DNA of 38,259 nucleotides from an uncultured Collinsella sp. (GCA_902495355.1 CABUWV010000018.1:1-38259), one strand, 5' to 3'; shown: positions 16,821 through 26,579, counted from the first letter of the stretch. Numbers and translations are program-made. The notes: a model not told the origin generated them from the letters alone.

Positions 16821-17180
16821 CTACAGCAACGCCTCGGCCCAAGCCGATTCCCTAAAGCCTGGAATCACAAAGTCGTCGCCCACCAGCAGCGGACGCTTGA
16901 CCAGCATGCCGTCGGTCGCCAGCAGCTCGTAGCACTCCCGATCCGTCATGCCCGCATCCAGACGCGCCTTCAGGCCCAGCTCTCGATATTTCATGCCCGA
17001 CGAATTAAAGAAGCGCCGCACCGGCAGCCCCGAACGAGCAATCCAGGTCGCAAGCTCATCAGCCGTGGGATTGTCCAAAACGATATCGCGGTCGATGTAC
17101 TCTACCCCATGTTCGTCCAGCCATGCCTTGGCCTTCTTACAGGTCGAGCACTTGGAATATTCAACAAACAGTACGGTCAT
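16821..17180 (-). CDS. ArsC/Spx-like thioredoxin-fold protein
   Basis: 119 residues from the ATG at 17180 (GGAGG about 6 bases upstream). It starts MTVLFVEYSKCSTCKKA with the CxxC pair Cys11/Cys14, then DRDIVLDNPTADEL, a RRFFNSSGMKYRE region and MLVKRPLLV, all marks of the ArsC/YffB/Spx fold. The RP in KRPLLV is the cis-Pro-containing loop. The family includes glutaredoxin-coupled arsenate reductases and the RNA-polymerase-binding regulator Spx. No arsenic genes are nearby, so I call the fold and leave the function open. The stop codon lies 6 bases past the palindrome array. Confidence 0.85.
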   Translation of the reverse strand: MTVLFVEYSKCSTCKKAKAWLDEHGVEYIDRDIVLDNPTADELATWIARSGLPVRRFFNSSGMKYRELGLKARLDAGMTDRECYELLATDGMLVKRPLLVGDDFVIPGFRESAWAEALL

Positions 17181-17272
17181 GGGAATCCTCCGAATATAGA
17201 TCGGCCAACGCAGGCACACGCCACACGAGGCGCCTTCGTATGATGGGCCAATTGTAGCCCGCGGGTCACACG

Positions 17273-18325
17273 TTAAACGAACCGTACCCCGAATCCGCGT
17301 TTGATGAACGGCAGCAGTTCCATTGCCTCGGGCGTGATATGGCCCGCAACGTTCATGCGCTCGTCACCGGGAAGATCGACCCGCGCAATCTCAAGCTCGC
17401 CTTCGTAGCGCCCATATCCGCTATTGCTCACAGCGATCGACCCCGCCTTTCGCGGCAGGCCGGCTCCGGCATCCGTCGGCACGGAATCCGGCTTAAGCGT
17501 CGTACGTGACTCCTGAGACCTAAAGATGAGGACGCTCGAGTCGGGTCGGTCGTGATGAATCTGCCCGCGCACATAGGCATAACTGAGCTCAAGCTCGCAT
17601 TGCAGGTCCACGTATCCGGCGGAAACTTGAGCAAACTGCGCCCAGCCCGCATCGGAAAGATCGGGGTCGCCGACCAGCACAATGTCGCAATCGGCGCCAT
17701 GTGCAAGCTCAAGCATATTGAGGGCAACCTTTGACGCGCGACCGCGCTGCGCCTCGACCGTCGGCAGTCCCTCGAATACCGGCCCGCGAACGTTAGCATC
17801 ACCCGGCACAAAAGCCATGATTTCGAATCCAAGCGCCGCAAGACGAAGATTCACCCGAGCAATGTCCTCCAGAGCTAAACCGGTATAAGGCTTGGGGTAA
17901 AAATTGTGGCAGGCGGCAAAACGAGTCACATCGGCACCGGCCTCACGCAACGATGCGATTTCATCAGAACTCACTGTCGATGCATTGACCACAATGCGAA
18001 ATACACCGGACAGCTCCGCGACCCGCTGGGCGCTAAAGCCATAGTCCAAACGAAGGTATTCCAACCCCAGATCGCGCAAGTCCTCGATGCGCTCAAGCCC
18101 GAGCAAATCGCACGTGCGAGGCCCCACATCGGCAATGAGCGCAATGCCGCGGGCGGAAAGCAGCGACAGCACATGACGGACCTTATCGGCATACGCCGCT
18201 CCCCCATCCTCGGGAATATGCAGCGAGGTGAACGCATAGCGCGCACCCGCCGCGGCACCACGCTCAATCGTCCGCTCAATATCCTGCAGAGGGCTGGAAA
18301 GATAAATCGAAATACCCGTTTTCAC
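17273..18325 (-). CDS. mupG: MupG-family 6-phospho-N-acetylmuramidase (DUF871)
   Basis: 350 residues with a GTG start (AAAGGAG about 11 bases upstream). The family cleaves MurNAc-6-phosphate-GlcNAc in the cytosol. Features: an N-terminal TIM-barrel starting GISIYLSSPLQDIERTIERG, then FTSLHIPED, IADVGPRTCDLLG, LRLDYGFSAQRVAELS, CHNFYPKPYTGL (a strongly conserved family motif) and IMAFVPGDANVRGPVFEGLP; the C-terminal cyclophilin-like part has SVLIFRSQESR and GSIAVSNSGYGRYEGELEI. It is the last gene of the MurNAc salvage operon, 117 bases after murP, with a terminator-like hairpin in between that may lower or condition its expression. Confidence 0.9.
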   Translation of the reverse strand: MKTGISIYLSSPLQDIERTIERGAAAGARYAFTSLHIPEDGGAAYADKVRHVLSLLSARGIALIADVGPRTCDLLGLERIEDLRDLGLEYLRLDYGFSAQRVAELSGVFRIVVNASTVSSDEIASLREAGADVTRFAACHNFYPKPYTGLALEDIARVNLRLAALGFEIMAFVPGDANVRGPVFEGLPTVEAQRGRASKVALNMLELAHGADCDIVLVGDPDLSDAGWAQFAQVSAGYVDLQCELELSYAYVRGQIHHDRPDSSVLIFRSQESRTTLKPDSVPTDAGAGLPRKAGSIAVSNSGYGRYEGELEIARVDLPGDERMNVAGHITPEAMELLPFIKRGFGVRFV

Positions 18326-18341
18326 GCTTCAACGCTCCTTT

Positions 18342-18375
18342 AAAAAAGGCCGGCGGAGCAGTTAGCCCCGCCGGC
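18342..18375 (-). terminator. Terminator-like hairpin between murP and mupG
   Basis: GCCGGCGG...CCGCCGGC, a perfect 8-bp GC stem (18349-18375), followed on the minus strand by C and TTTTTT, after which the mupG ribosome site AAAGGAG begins at once. It has the form of a full rho-independent terminator placed inside an apparent operon, so it may act as a polarity or attenuation point. Confidence 0.8.
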
Positions 18376-18442
18376 ACAACCATAGCATCAAGAAATCTGC
18401 CGCGCACCGCGAGCCCCGAGCAACACGGCTCGCGATATCAAA

Positions 18443-19872
18443 CTACTCGCCAAAGAACTCGTTGATCTTCTGCTCGTCGACGCCAAAGAACCACGTCAGG
18501 ACAAAGCCGGCGGCATAGGCAAGCAGCATAGCGGCAACGTAGCCGAGCTGCTGGCCAGGAACAACGATCAGTAGGCCAAACAGACCGGAAACGCCCTGAG
18601 AAACCGTGCCGATGTGAAGCAGCGCCGCGAGCGCGCCGCCAAATCCGGCACCCAGGCAGGCCGTCACAAACGGACGAACGAGCGGCAGCGTAACAGCATA
18701 CATCAGAGGCTCGCCCACACCCAGGATTCCAACGGGAATGGACTCTGCGACGTACTTCTTGAGCTTGGCGTCTTGGTCTTAAAGTACAGCGCCAAACCGG
18801 CACCGACCTGGCCGCCGCCAGCCATCATAAGGATGGGAAGCAGGTAATTGATACCCTTGGTAGCGCCGTCGGGATCGTTGAGCATAGCGTGGATCGGCGT
18901 GAGCGCCTGATGCAGGCCGACGGACACCAGCGGCAAGAAGCCTGCCGACAGGATATAGCCGCCCAGGACGCCCAGTTTCTCGAAGATAAAGGTCAAAACG
19001 CTAAAGATGGCAGTCGTCAGCCATGCGCCAACCGGCTGGATGACGAGCATCAGAGCAAAGGCGCCGATGATGAGCACCAGCAGCGGGGACAAGAACGTGT
19101 CGAGTGCGTTGGGCATAACCTTGCGAATCTGACGCTCCATCCAGGCAAAAAATGCACCAGCGATGAGAGCCGCGATCATGCCACCCGCCGCGGGGTTGTA
19201 CTGCGCACTGGTGAGCGGCAGCAGAATGGCAGTGGCAGGATCAGCCGCGCCAGGCGCAAGCAGGGGCATGGCACTGTTGGCGATACACATCATGCCGGCG
19301 ATGCCGCCCAGCGCAGCGGAGCCACCAAACTCACGTGCCGCGTTATAGCCCACCAAGATGGGCAGATAGGCAAACAGAGCCCAGCCCATGGAACGAATGC
19401 CCTGGTACCACCACTCGCCTGCAAGCGCGCCTGCCGTCGAGACGTTAATGACGTTACAGATACCGTTGATGAGGCCAGCCGCAATGATGCCGGGAAGCAG
19501 GGCGACGAAGACATTGGAAATCTTCTTGAGGAAGGCCTGAACCGGCTTGGACTCGTACTTGGCTTTCTGCGCGGCCTTGTTTGTGGCCGCAGCGTCAACC
19601 ACGCTCTCGTCGGCAACGCCTTTCGCAAGGCCGGTGAGCTTGGAGAACTCCTCGAGCACCTTATTCACCTTGCCCGGACCCAGCACGATCTGCATCGTGT
19701 CGTCCTCGACCAGGCCCATCACGCCGTCGAGCGCCTTAATACCCTCCGTGTCGACGTTGCCCGTGTCTTTGACGGTCACGCGCAGGCGCGTCATGCACGC
19801 CGCGTTTGCGAGCACGTTGTCTTTACCGCCCAAAAGGTCCAGCAGCTTTTGAGCCAGCTCTTTGTTCGTCAT
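18443..19872 (-). pseudogene. murP: MurNAc-type PTS transporter EIIBC, frameshifted
   Basis: The first frame (19872 down to about 18772) encodes the EIIB domain with phosphorylation Cys26 (NAACMTRLRV) and most of EIIC. The sequence then shifts frame, and the rest, GEPLMYAVTLPLVRPF to the stop at 18443, continues in another frame. At 18770-18772 the minus strand reads AAGACCAAGACGCC; one extra G (AAGGACGCC) would restore KTKDAKLKKYVAESIPVGIL and join the two parts into about 476 residues, the usual MurP length. It is thus a one-base deletion or a sequencing error. GEPLMY holds the conserved sugar-site Glu. It lies between murQ and mupG, and no EIIA domain is present. The symbol rests on context. 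Confidence 0.85.
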
Positions 19873-19929
19873 AACTCCTCCTTGTATTGGGTATCTCGTC
19901 TAGATGTCATATCAGCTCACGCCGTGCAC

Positions 19930-20853
<924 letters not shown>

Positions 20854-20863
20854 TTCATTCACC

Positions 20864-21715
20864 TCATCTTTCCTGTTTCTCGATGTAGTTTTGCTTTATG
20901 ACATGCGTCGCCCGTTCGTAGTCGCTGGCAACGTAAGCAGCGTACAGGGCATCGACAACCATAAGCTGGGCCATACGCGAAGCCATGGCACCGCTGCGGA
21001 CCAAGGGTTCACTCGCAGCGACGCCGAGCACGGCATCGGCCATGGTGGCAAGCTTGGATGATCCATCTACTTTGGTAACGGCCACAACGGGACAGTTGTG
21101 ACGTTGAACCTCGGCGGTGCAGTCCAGCACCTCTTGCGTCAAGCCCGAGTAGCTAAAGGCGATTGCCATATCGCCCTCATGCATGTTCTTGGCACATAAG
21201 AGCTGATCATGCCAGTCGTCGTACAGATGGCACTCTTTGTCGACACGCATGAGCTTTTGCGCCAGGTCGTGCGCGACCAAACGAGAGGCACCAATACCGA
21301 ACAGATTGACCGCGCGTGCCCGCTTAAGACGGGCCGCGCATCGCTCCAAGACGGTGTAATCGAGCGTTCGCGCCGTCGCCTCGATTGTGCGCACGTTGCT
21401 TTTCATCACCTTCCCCACGATACGTTCGACGCTGTCATCCATGGAGATGTCCTCGAGGGCTATGTCTTTCTTGTCACCTAAGAGCGCCAGCTCGGCAATC
21501 AGTTCGCGCTGGAACTCCTTGTAGCCCGCAAAACCCAAACGCTTGCAAAAGCGCAAAATGCTCGAGGGCGAGGAGAACGTGACATCGGCAAGACCGCGGA
21601 CGGACAGCCCGACCACCTCGTGCGGATGAGCGCTTACATATGCGATGACATTGCGTTCCGCCGGGCTCGCGCTGAGCTCACGCTCGCGAAGCCGCAAAAG
21701 CAATCCGTTTGCCAT
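20864..21715 (-). CDS. murR: RpiR/MurR-family transcriptional regulator
   Basis: 283 residues from the ATG at 21715 (GGAGG 8 bases upstream). The N-terminal HTH_6 domain covers about residues 1-75 (SASPAERNVIAYVSAHPHEV, then FSSPSSILRFCKRLGFAGYKEF as turn and recognition helix). The C-terminal SIS domain (about 120-250) has LFGIGASRLVAHDLAQKL and AIAFSYSGLTQEVLDC, which binds a sugar phosphate; in E. coli MurR the ligand is MurNAc-6P. As first gene of the operon it probably controls its own promoter, and a candidate operator lies at 21750-21762. The name is based on the murQ neighbour, since RpiR proteins have many ligands. Confidence 0.88.
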   Translation of the reverse strand: MANGLLLRLRERELSASPAERNVIAYVSAHPHEVVGLSVRGLADVTFSSPSSILRFCKRLGFAGYKEFQRELIAELALLGDKKDIALEDISMDDSVERIVGKVMKSNVRTIEATARTLDYTVLERCAARLKRARAVNLFGIGASRLVAHDLAQKLMRVDKECHLYDDWHDQLLCAKNMHEGDMAIAFSYSGLTQEVLDCTAEVQRHNCPVVAVTKVDGSSKLATMADAVLGVAASEPLVRSGAMASRMAQLMVVDALYAAYVASDYERATHVIKQNYIEKQER

Positions 21716-21749
21716 CTCAAACACCTCCGTTGAGAAGAATTAAAGACCA

Positions 21750-21762
21750 ACGAACGATTCGT
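21750..21762. promoter_or_regulatory. Candidate MurR operator
   Basis: ACGAACGATTCGT is a 5-3-5 palindrome (ACGAA/TTCGT) 35 bases upstream of the murR start, in the region where its promoter must lie. It is a single short site, so it is only suggestive. Confidence 0.35.
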
Positions 21763-21814
21763 ACCGGATACAAACAGCTTTTGCGGTACATTGTGCCGCA
21801 TCGTGGCGCACAAA

Positions 21815-21838
21815 GGGCGAGCGTTCTACCGCTCGCCC
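21815..21838 (-). terminator. Hairpin after the VanZ-like gene
   Basis: GGGCGAGCG...CGCTCGCCC, a perfect 9-bp stem with a 6-nt loop, followed on the minus strand by TTTGTG. It lies about 80 bases past the VanZ-like stop and would separate that gene from murR. Confidence 0.65.
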
Positions 21839-21919
21839 CTCAAATCCGACCGCTCGGAAATACGCGCGACACAAAATTATTCAACAAGGTCGCATTATCA
21901 GAAACGGGTTTGTTACCGG

Positions 21920-22501
21920 CTAGCGCCTCGCATGGGCGCCGATCGGCCGAGTCGCATGGCGCACCAACGCCGCCGTCAGCAATACCAACAGCATGGCGAT
22001 GACATAGCCCGCAGCATCGAATCCTAAATCGATAACGTCGAAATGCCTGCCGGGAACAAAGATCTTATGTACCTGATCGCCAACGGAGCAGGCGGCGCAA
22101 AAGAGCAATACGGGCACGCAACGGGAGCATACGCTCCACGGACGCCTGGAAAAGCAAACCACGACCACCGAGGCGAACAATCCGACGAAGAAAAACTCTA
22201 CGGTATGGGCAACGCGACGGACGTTCGTGCCCACCCACATGCGAATGGAAGCAAGTCGGCCAGACCGGACATTCGAGGCAGCCGAATCGGTGCCCCCGGT
22301 CATTCCGTTCTCCGCCTGAGCTTCACCCGTGGCATCGACAGCCTGAACGCCCGTAGCCTGACCCTCCACCACACGCGCGGTGGACTCGCTCAGCAACGAC
22401 GTCTCCACCGCATTTTGCTCCGTCAGCACCCAGATGCCCGCCAGCGTTGCAGCGAACAGAACGATCGCGGTCCATCCGATTATTTGTTTTACGCGCGCCA
22501 A
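21920..22501 (-). CDS. VanZ-family membrane protein
   Basis: 193 residues with a TTG start supported by AAGGAGG about 8 bases upstream. The first membrane helix (about 8-26) is followed by an unusual 65-residue Ala/Gly/Thr-rich extracytoplasmic-type stretch (about 30-82). The VanZ core comes next: VRRVAHTVEFFFVGLFASVV, a helix around VPVLLFCAACSVGDQVHKIF, and FDVIDLGFDAAGYVIAMLLV, the family's His/Glu and Asp motifs. VanZ itself gives low-level teicoplanin resistance, but most chromosomal relatives have no known role, and no van genes are near. The long inserted loop between helix 1 and the core is atypical. Confidence 0.85.
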   Translation of the reverse strand: MARVKQIIGWTAIVLFAATLAGIWVLTEQNAVETSLLSESTARVVEGQATGVQAVDATGEAQAENGMTGGTDSAASNVRSGRLASIRMWVGTNVRRVAHTVEFFFVGLFASVVVVCFSRRPWSVCSRCVPVLLFCAACSVGDQVHKIFVPGRHFDVIDLGFDAAGYVIAMLLVLLTAALVRHATRPIGAHARR

Positions 22502-22605
22502 GGGTCAACCTCCTTTTTTGAATATCAGCGAGTGTAGCCCCAAATGGCATCGTCACCGTATCAAAATTTGAATCGCAACAGGAAGCGACAAAGCGACGCA
22601 AAACC

Positions 22606-23211
22606 CTACCCCGCCTCGCGCATCCAGCGATCGAACGTCCCCACGCACACGCCCAGGCACTTTGCTGCCTGGCTGCGGGTAATATCGCCCGCCTCATAGC
22701 TATCGCGCACCAGCTCAAACTGAGGAGGGCATGGCTTGCGAGGTCGACCGAAACGGACCCCTCGCGCCCGCGCCGCTGCAATCCCCTCCGCCTGGCGCCG
22801 ATGGATATTCTCGCGCTCCACCTGCGCCACGTAGCTCAGCAGCTGCAGCACAATATCAGCAATCAGGGTGTTAGTCACATCCGGCGCGCCGCTGGCCCTG
22901 GCGCGCGTGTCAAGCAATGGCATATCCAACACCACAATGGCAACCCCGAGCACCTTGGTAATGCGTCGCCATTCCTCAAGAATCTCGGAGTAATTACGGC
23001 CAAGTCGGTCGATAGAAAGCACCACCAGCACGTCCCCGTCTCCCAGGACGTGCAGCAGCTCGCGATAACGCGGTCGATCGAAGTCCTTGCCGCTCGCATG
23101 GTCGGCATAAATATTCGCCGAGCCCACGCCATAGGCGCCCAGCGCATCCAGCTGCCGATTAAGATTCTGATCGCGCGAACTCACCCGCGCATAACCGTAC
23201 ACCGTCGCCAT
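22606..23211 (-). CDS. Small serine recombinase (resolvase/invertase)
   Basis: 201 residues from the ATG at 23211. Seen: YGYARVSSRDQNLNRQLDAL with the nucleophile Ser11 in ARVS, HASGKDFDRPRY, VLVVLSIDRLGRNYSEILEE (the LDRLGR-type motif), the long E helix VAQVERENIHRRQAEGIAAA and GVRFGRPRK, then a C-terminal helix-turn-helix (ITRSQAAKCLGVCVGTFDRWM). The protein is complete and should be able to invert or resolve DNA. No transposase, invertible promoter or crossover site is evident beside it. A 13-bp inverted repeat (23231-23268) lies 20 bases upstream of its start and could be a recognition site or an unrelated repeat. Confidence 0.92.
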   Translation of the reverse strand: MATVYGYARVSSRDQNLNRQLDALGAYGVGSANIYADHASGKDFDRPRYRELLHVLGDGDVLVVLSIDRLGRNYSEILEEWRRITKVLGVAIVVLDMPLLDTRARASGAPDVTNTLIADIVLQLLSYVAQVERENIHRRQAEGIAAARARGVRFGRPRKPCPPQFELVRDSYEAGDITRSQAAKCLGVCVGTFDRWMREAG

Positions 23212-23230
23212 CTCATCCCCGCTTTCTTGT

Positions 23231-23268
23231 AAACCTGCCAAAAGGGACAGGTTTATTTTGGTAGGTTT
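23231..23268. repeat. Short palindrome with GGGACAGG loop
   Basis: AAACCTGCCAAAA (23231-23243) pairs with TTTTGGTAGGTTT (23256-23268) with one mismatch; the loop is GGGACAGGTTTA. The same type occurs at 37062-37099. Confidence 0.75.
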
Positions 23269-23334
23269 TACCTCTCAAATAGCAGGTAAGCGGGCGGCCG
23301 AGCAGACGGCAAGGTAGCCACGATTCAAATGCGA

Positions 23335-23358
23335 AGGGCGGTCCCGAAAGGCCGCCCT
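23335..23358 (-). terminator. Possible terminator after rnr
   Basis: The stem AGGGCGGTC/GGCCGCCCT (one wobble) with a 6-base loop lies 30 bases past the rnr stop. No T run follows on the minus strand, so its role is uncertain. Confidence 0.4.
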
Positions 23359-23387
23359 CCGCTCCCCCACCATGAGTCGGGATTTGG

Positions 23388-25523
23388 CTAATGGATAAGC
23401 TTAAAGTCCAAGTGCCCACGCGTGGTATTGACGCGCGAGACCTCGATAATCACGCGCTGCCCCAGCTCGTAACGGGTGCCCGTATCGGCACCTGTGAGCG
23501 TGAGCGCGTCCTCGTCGAACTCGAACCACTCGTTGCCCAGACTCTTGATCGAAACCAAGCCTTCGACCTGCGTTAGGTCCAAGCGCACAAAAAGGCCCAT
23601 GCTGCTAACCCACGAGACGGTTCCGGCATAGCGCTCGCCCAGACGGTCCTCATAGTACTGGGCAATCTTGATCTTTTGCGTCGCATGGCTGGCGGCATCT
23701 GCCGCGCGCTCGGCATCGCTGCATGCGCGGCAGATCTGCGGCAGAATGCGCGGCAGCGACTCGCGCCCCTTGCCGATCAGCCGCAGCGTACGGACCAAGG
23801 CGTCCTTGCCGCCGAGCTGCTCATAGGCCAACTGCAGTTTGAGCACGCGGTGCACCACCAGATCGGGGTAGCGACGGATGGGACTCGTAAAGTGACAGTA
23901 GCACGGCGCGGCGAGCGCAAAGTGGCCCTCGTTGCGCGGCTTGTACAGCGCGCGCTGCATGCTGCGCAGAAGCAGCGTGTTAACGAGCGGTGCGTTGGCC
24001 GTACCGGCGGCAGCATCAACTGCAGCCTGCAGCTCATCGGGGCTCCCCAGGGCAATACCGGCAGCACGGCGATCGTCGATGATGCCTAACTGCGCCAGCG
24101 CAACGGCGGCACCGTGCAGGCTATCGGGGCTCGGATCCTCATGCACGCGATAGCAGGCCTCGATATCACGGTCTGCCAGCCACTCTGCAACGCACTCGTT
24201 GGCGAGCAGCATGGCCTCCTCGATAAGCGACGTGGCACACGAACGCTCACGCGCCACAATCTGCACGGGTACTCCGTCCTTATCCAATAGAGCGCGAATC
24301 TCGGCCGTGTCAAAATCGACTGAGCCGCGGGCGCGACGAATACGACGGCGAAGTTCGGCGAGTTCGTTAGCGGCAACAAGGAAATCGCAGAAGTCGACGT
24401 TGTAGCCGCGGGCGGCCTCCTCGCACGCAAGACCGCGCTCAAGCGCTTCCTCGCGCGAGGTCTCGGCAGCCGCAACATCCTCGGCCGCACCCTCCAACAC
24501 CGAATACTCAACCGCGCCGGCACGCACCAGCAGCGCCTCGGCGCCGTCATAGTCCATACGCACACGCGAGCGAATCACGCTGGGGTACGGATCGTAATGC
24601 CGCACGCGACCCTGTGCATCGAGCTCAATGTCAACGGTAAACGCAAGACGGTCCTCGTCAGGGCGAAGCGAGCACAGGTCATTGGACAGGCGTTCGGGCA
24701 GCATGGGAAGCACGCGATCGGCCAGATACACCGATGTCGTACGATGGCGAGCCTCAAGATCGATATGCCCGTCCCAAGCCACATAGTGTGAAACGTCGGC
24801 GATATGCACACCCAGCTTGTAGCCACCCTCGGACGTGCGCTCCAGCGAAATGGCGTCGTCAAAGTCGCGCGCGTCGACTGGGTCGATCGTGATGACAAAG
24901 CGGTCGCGCAGATCGCGGCGGAGCGGGTCCTTAAGCGCCGCGGACACATCGAGCGAAAGCCCCTCGGCCTCGTCCAGCGCGGCCTCGGGATAGCTATCGG
25001 TATAGCCGTAACGCGCCATCACATATTGAACACCCAAATCGGGCGCGTCATCTCCGCCGATGCGGCGTTCGATCGTCACGGTACCCGATTCCAGGCGCGT
25101 CGGGTAGGTCAAAATGCGCGCGACAACAGCATCACCCGGGTGGACGCCCAGACGATCCGCCGAGGTATCCTCGGGCAGAATGAAGAAGTCGGCCTTCAGA
25201 CGCGAATCGAGCGGCTCGATCACACCGAGCGGACCGGCGGTCTGGTACGTGCCCACCACGCTTATGGCTGCACGCTCAACCACGCTTTCGATCACGGCGC
25301 GCCGCTCACCGTGCGGGCTGTTCTTAATGCTCACGGCAACGGTATCGCCATCCATGATCTCGCGCTTACCGCGGCCCATGACCTTGTAGTCGCCGTTTTC
25401 GGTTACAACGTAGGCGCTATGCTCATGGAGCTGCACGCGCCCGGTCAGGCTCGGACGGCGTTCGCTGCGCACCGGCCCGCGCTGATTGCGAGCTCCACGC
25501 TTATGCTTGTTATTGCGCCCCAT
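23388..25523 (-). CDS. rnr: Ribonuclease R (RNase II/VacB family)
   Basis: 711 residues. A 3'-5' exoribonuclease that degrades structured RNA and works with tmRNA/SmpB in clearing stalled messages. Seen: a basic N-terminus, cold-shock type OB folds (YVVTENGDYKVMGRGKREIM, GDTVAVSIK), the catalytic core VITIDPVDARDFDDAISLER with the four Mg-binding aspartates, HIADVSHYV, VLPMLPERLSNDLCSLRP, the HFTSPIRRYPDLVVHR signature and a C-terminal S1 domain (YAGTVSWVSSMGLFVRLD). The ATG has AGGAGG just upstream. It follows ftsX after a terminator. Confidence 0.96.
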   Translation of the reverse strand: MGRNNKHKRGARNQRGPVRSERRPSLTGRVQLHEHSAYVVTENGDYKVMGRGKREIMDGDTVAVSIKNSPHGERRAVIESVVERAAISVVGTYQTAGPLGVIEPLDSRLKADFFILPEDTSADRLGVHPGDAVVARILTYPTRLESGTVTIERRIGGDDAPDLGVQYVMARYGYTDSYPEAALDEAEGLSLDVSAALKDPLRRDLRDRFVITIDPVDARDFDDAISLERTSEGGYKLGVHIADVSHYVAWDGHIDLEARHRTTSVYLADRVLPMLPERLSNDLCSLRPDEDRLAFTVDIELDAQGRVRHYDPYPSVIRSRVRMDYDGAEALLVRAGAVEYSVLEGAAEDVAAAETSREEALERGLACEEAARGYNVDFCDFLVAANELAELRRRIRRARGSVDFDTAEIRALLDKDGVPVQIVARERSCATSLIEEAMLLANECVAEWLADRDIEACYRVHEDPSPDSLHGAAVALAQLGIIDDRRAAGIALGSPDELQAAVDAAAGTANAPLVNTLLLRSMQRALYKPRNEGHFALAAPCYCHFTSPIRRYPDLVVHRVLKLQLAYEQLGGKDALVRTLRLIGKGRESLPRILPQICRACSDAERAADAASHATQKIKIAQYYEDRLGERYAGTVSWVSSMGLFVRLDLTQVEGLVSIKSLGNEWFEFDEDALTLTGADTGTRYELGQRVIIEVSRVNTTRGHLDFKLIH

Positions 25524-25600
25524 GGCGCCTCCTAACTATCGATTGCGAACTCCAAAGAGTCTACCCAAATGATTCGCTTTCCTGCCGTCCCCTAGGGATC

Positions 25601-25634
25601 AAAAAACGGGCCGCCCCATAAGAGACGACCCGTT
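25601..25634 (-). terminator. Terminator of ftsEX
   Basis: AACGGG...CCCGTT with an imperfect internal stem, followed on the minus strand by TTTTTT. It lies 25 bases past the ftsX stop. Confidence 0.88.
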
Positions 25635-25658
25635 GGAAGGGATGAATTCCAAGCATGC

Positions 25659-26579
25659 CTACACGCGCAGGTAGCGGCGCATGGCGATGGCAGAACCAAA
25701 GAGACCGATAATCACGCCGACCAGAATCAGCGCAGCATAGGTCACCAGGTAGTACTGCATCGGCAGGGCAAACGACATCCAGCCGATGCTCTCCTGCAGA
25801 CGCGGGATCATCAGATTGCGCAGCAGCTCCAGAACGCCGATGGAAAGCAGCGAGCCCAAAATGGCCTGCAGCACGCCCTCGGTGATAAACGGGCCACGAA
25901 TGAAGCCGTTGCTGGCGCCGACCAGACGCATAATCGCAATCTCACGACGACGCGCCGTGATGGACAGGCGAATCGTGTTGTTGATGAAGATGAATGCGAT
26001 AAAGGTCAGAAGACCAACGAGCACCACGGCGGCGATGCGGATGTAGTTGGTCACCTGGAACAGGCGGCTCACTTCCTCCTGGCCGTACAGCACGCTCGCG
26101 TTGACGTCGCCGTCATCCGCGATCTTCTGGAAATCGGCATCCTTCTTGAGCTTCTTTGCCGTGCTCTCGACCTTGGACGGATCGTCCATCTCAATAGCGA
26201 AGGAAGCCGGCAGCGGGTTCTGGCCATCGAGCGCGCTCATGGTGGCGTCGGCGTTGCCCGACATCTTGCTCGTATACTCGGCCAGCGCGTCGTCCTTGTC
26301 CTTATAGGTCACGGACTTGACGTTATTCCACGTCTTAAGCTCGGCCTCAAAAGCCTGAACATCGGCCTGATCGGCGTCATCACTAATGAACGCGTTGATG
26401 ACAACCTGATCCTCGACGGTGCCGATCACGGAGTTCAGCATCGCGGAACCCATAATGAACAGGCCGATGATAAACAGCGAAAGGAAAATCGTGATGACGG
26501 CGCCGAGCGAGGTGGTCCAGTTACGGAAGAAGTGGCTGATTGCCTCTTTGAGCGAGTAGCCCACGTTAGTTGGTGCCAT
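25659..26579 (-). CDS. ftsX: Cell division protein FtsX (permease subunit)
   Basis: 306 residues. FtsX forms with FtsE an ABC-type complex that activates peptidoglycan hydrolases at the septum. Layout: a cytoplasmic N-terminus with YSLKEAISHFFRNW (the usual FtsX start), TM1 about 24-46 (VITIFLSLFIIGLFIMG), an extracytoplasmic domain about 50-170 including ENGMVALDGQNPL-like segments, then TM2-TM4 (VVLVGLLTFIAFIFI; AILGSLLSIGVLELL; YAALILVGVIIGLFG). The loop TARRREIAIMRLVGASNGFI is conserved in the family. The start overlaps ftsE by 14 bases, implying coupled translation. Confidence 0.96.
   Translation of the reverse strand: MAPTNVGYSLKEAISHFFRNWTTSLGAVITIFLSLFIIGLFIMGSAMLNSVIGTVEDQVVINAFISDDADQADVQAFEAELKTWNNVKSVTYKDKDDALAEYTSKMSGNADATMSALDGQNPLPASFAIEMDDPSKVESTAKKLKKDADFQKIADDGDVNASVLYGQEEVSRLFQVTNYIRIAAVVLVGLLTFIAFIFINNTIRLSITARRREIAIMRLVGASNGFIRGPFITEGVLQAILGSLLSIGVLELLRNLMIPRLQESIGWMSFALPMQYYLVTYAALILVGVIIGLFGSAIAMRRYLRV

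Noticed and set aside
16821..17180. Arsenic resistance operon
   Set aside because: The protein has the ArsC fold, but no arsR, arsB or acr3 gene is near and the fold is shared with Spx and YffB.
18443..18718. Separate 91-aa membrane protein after murP
   Set aside because: It begins in the middle of the EIIC sugar-binding motif and continues the murP sequence after a one-base shift, so it is the end of murP.
21920..22501. Glycopeptide resistance locus
   Set aside because: Only a VanZ-like protein is present; there are no vanA/B-type ligase, vanH, vanX or sensor genes.
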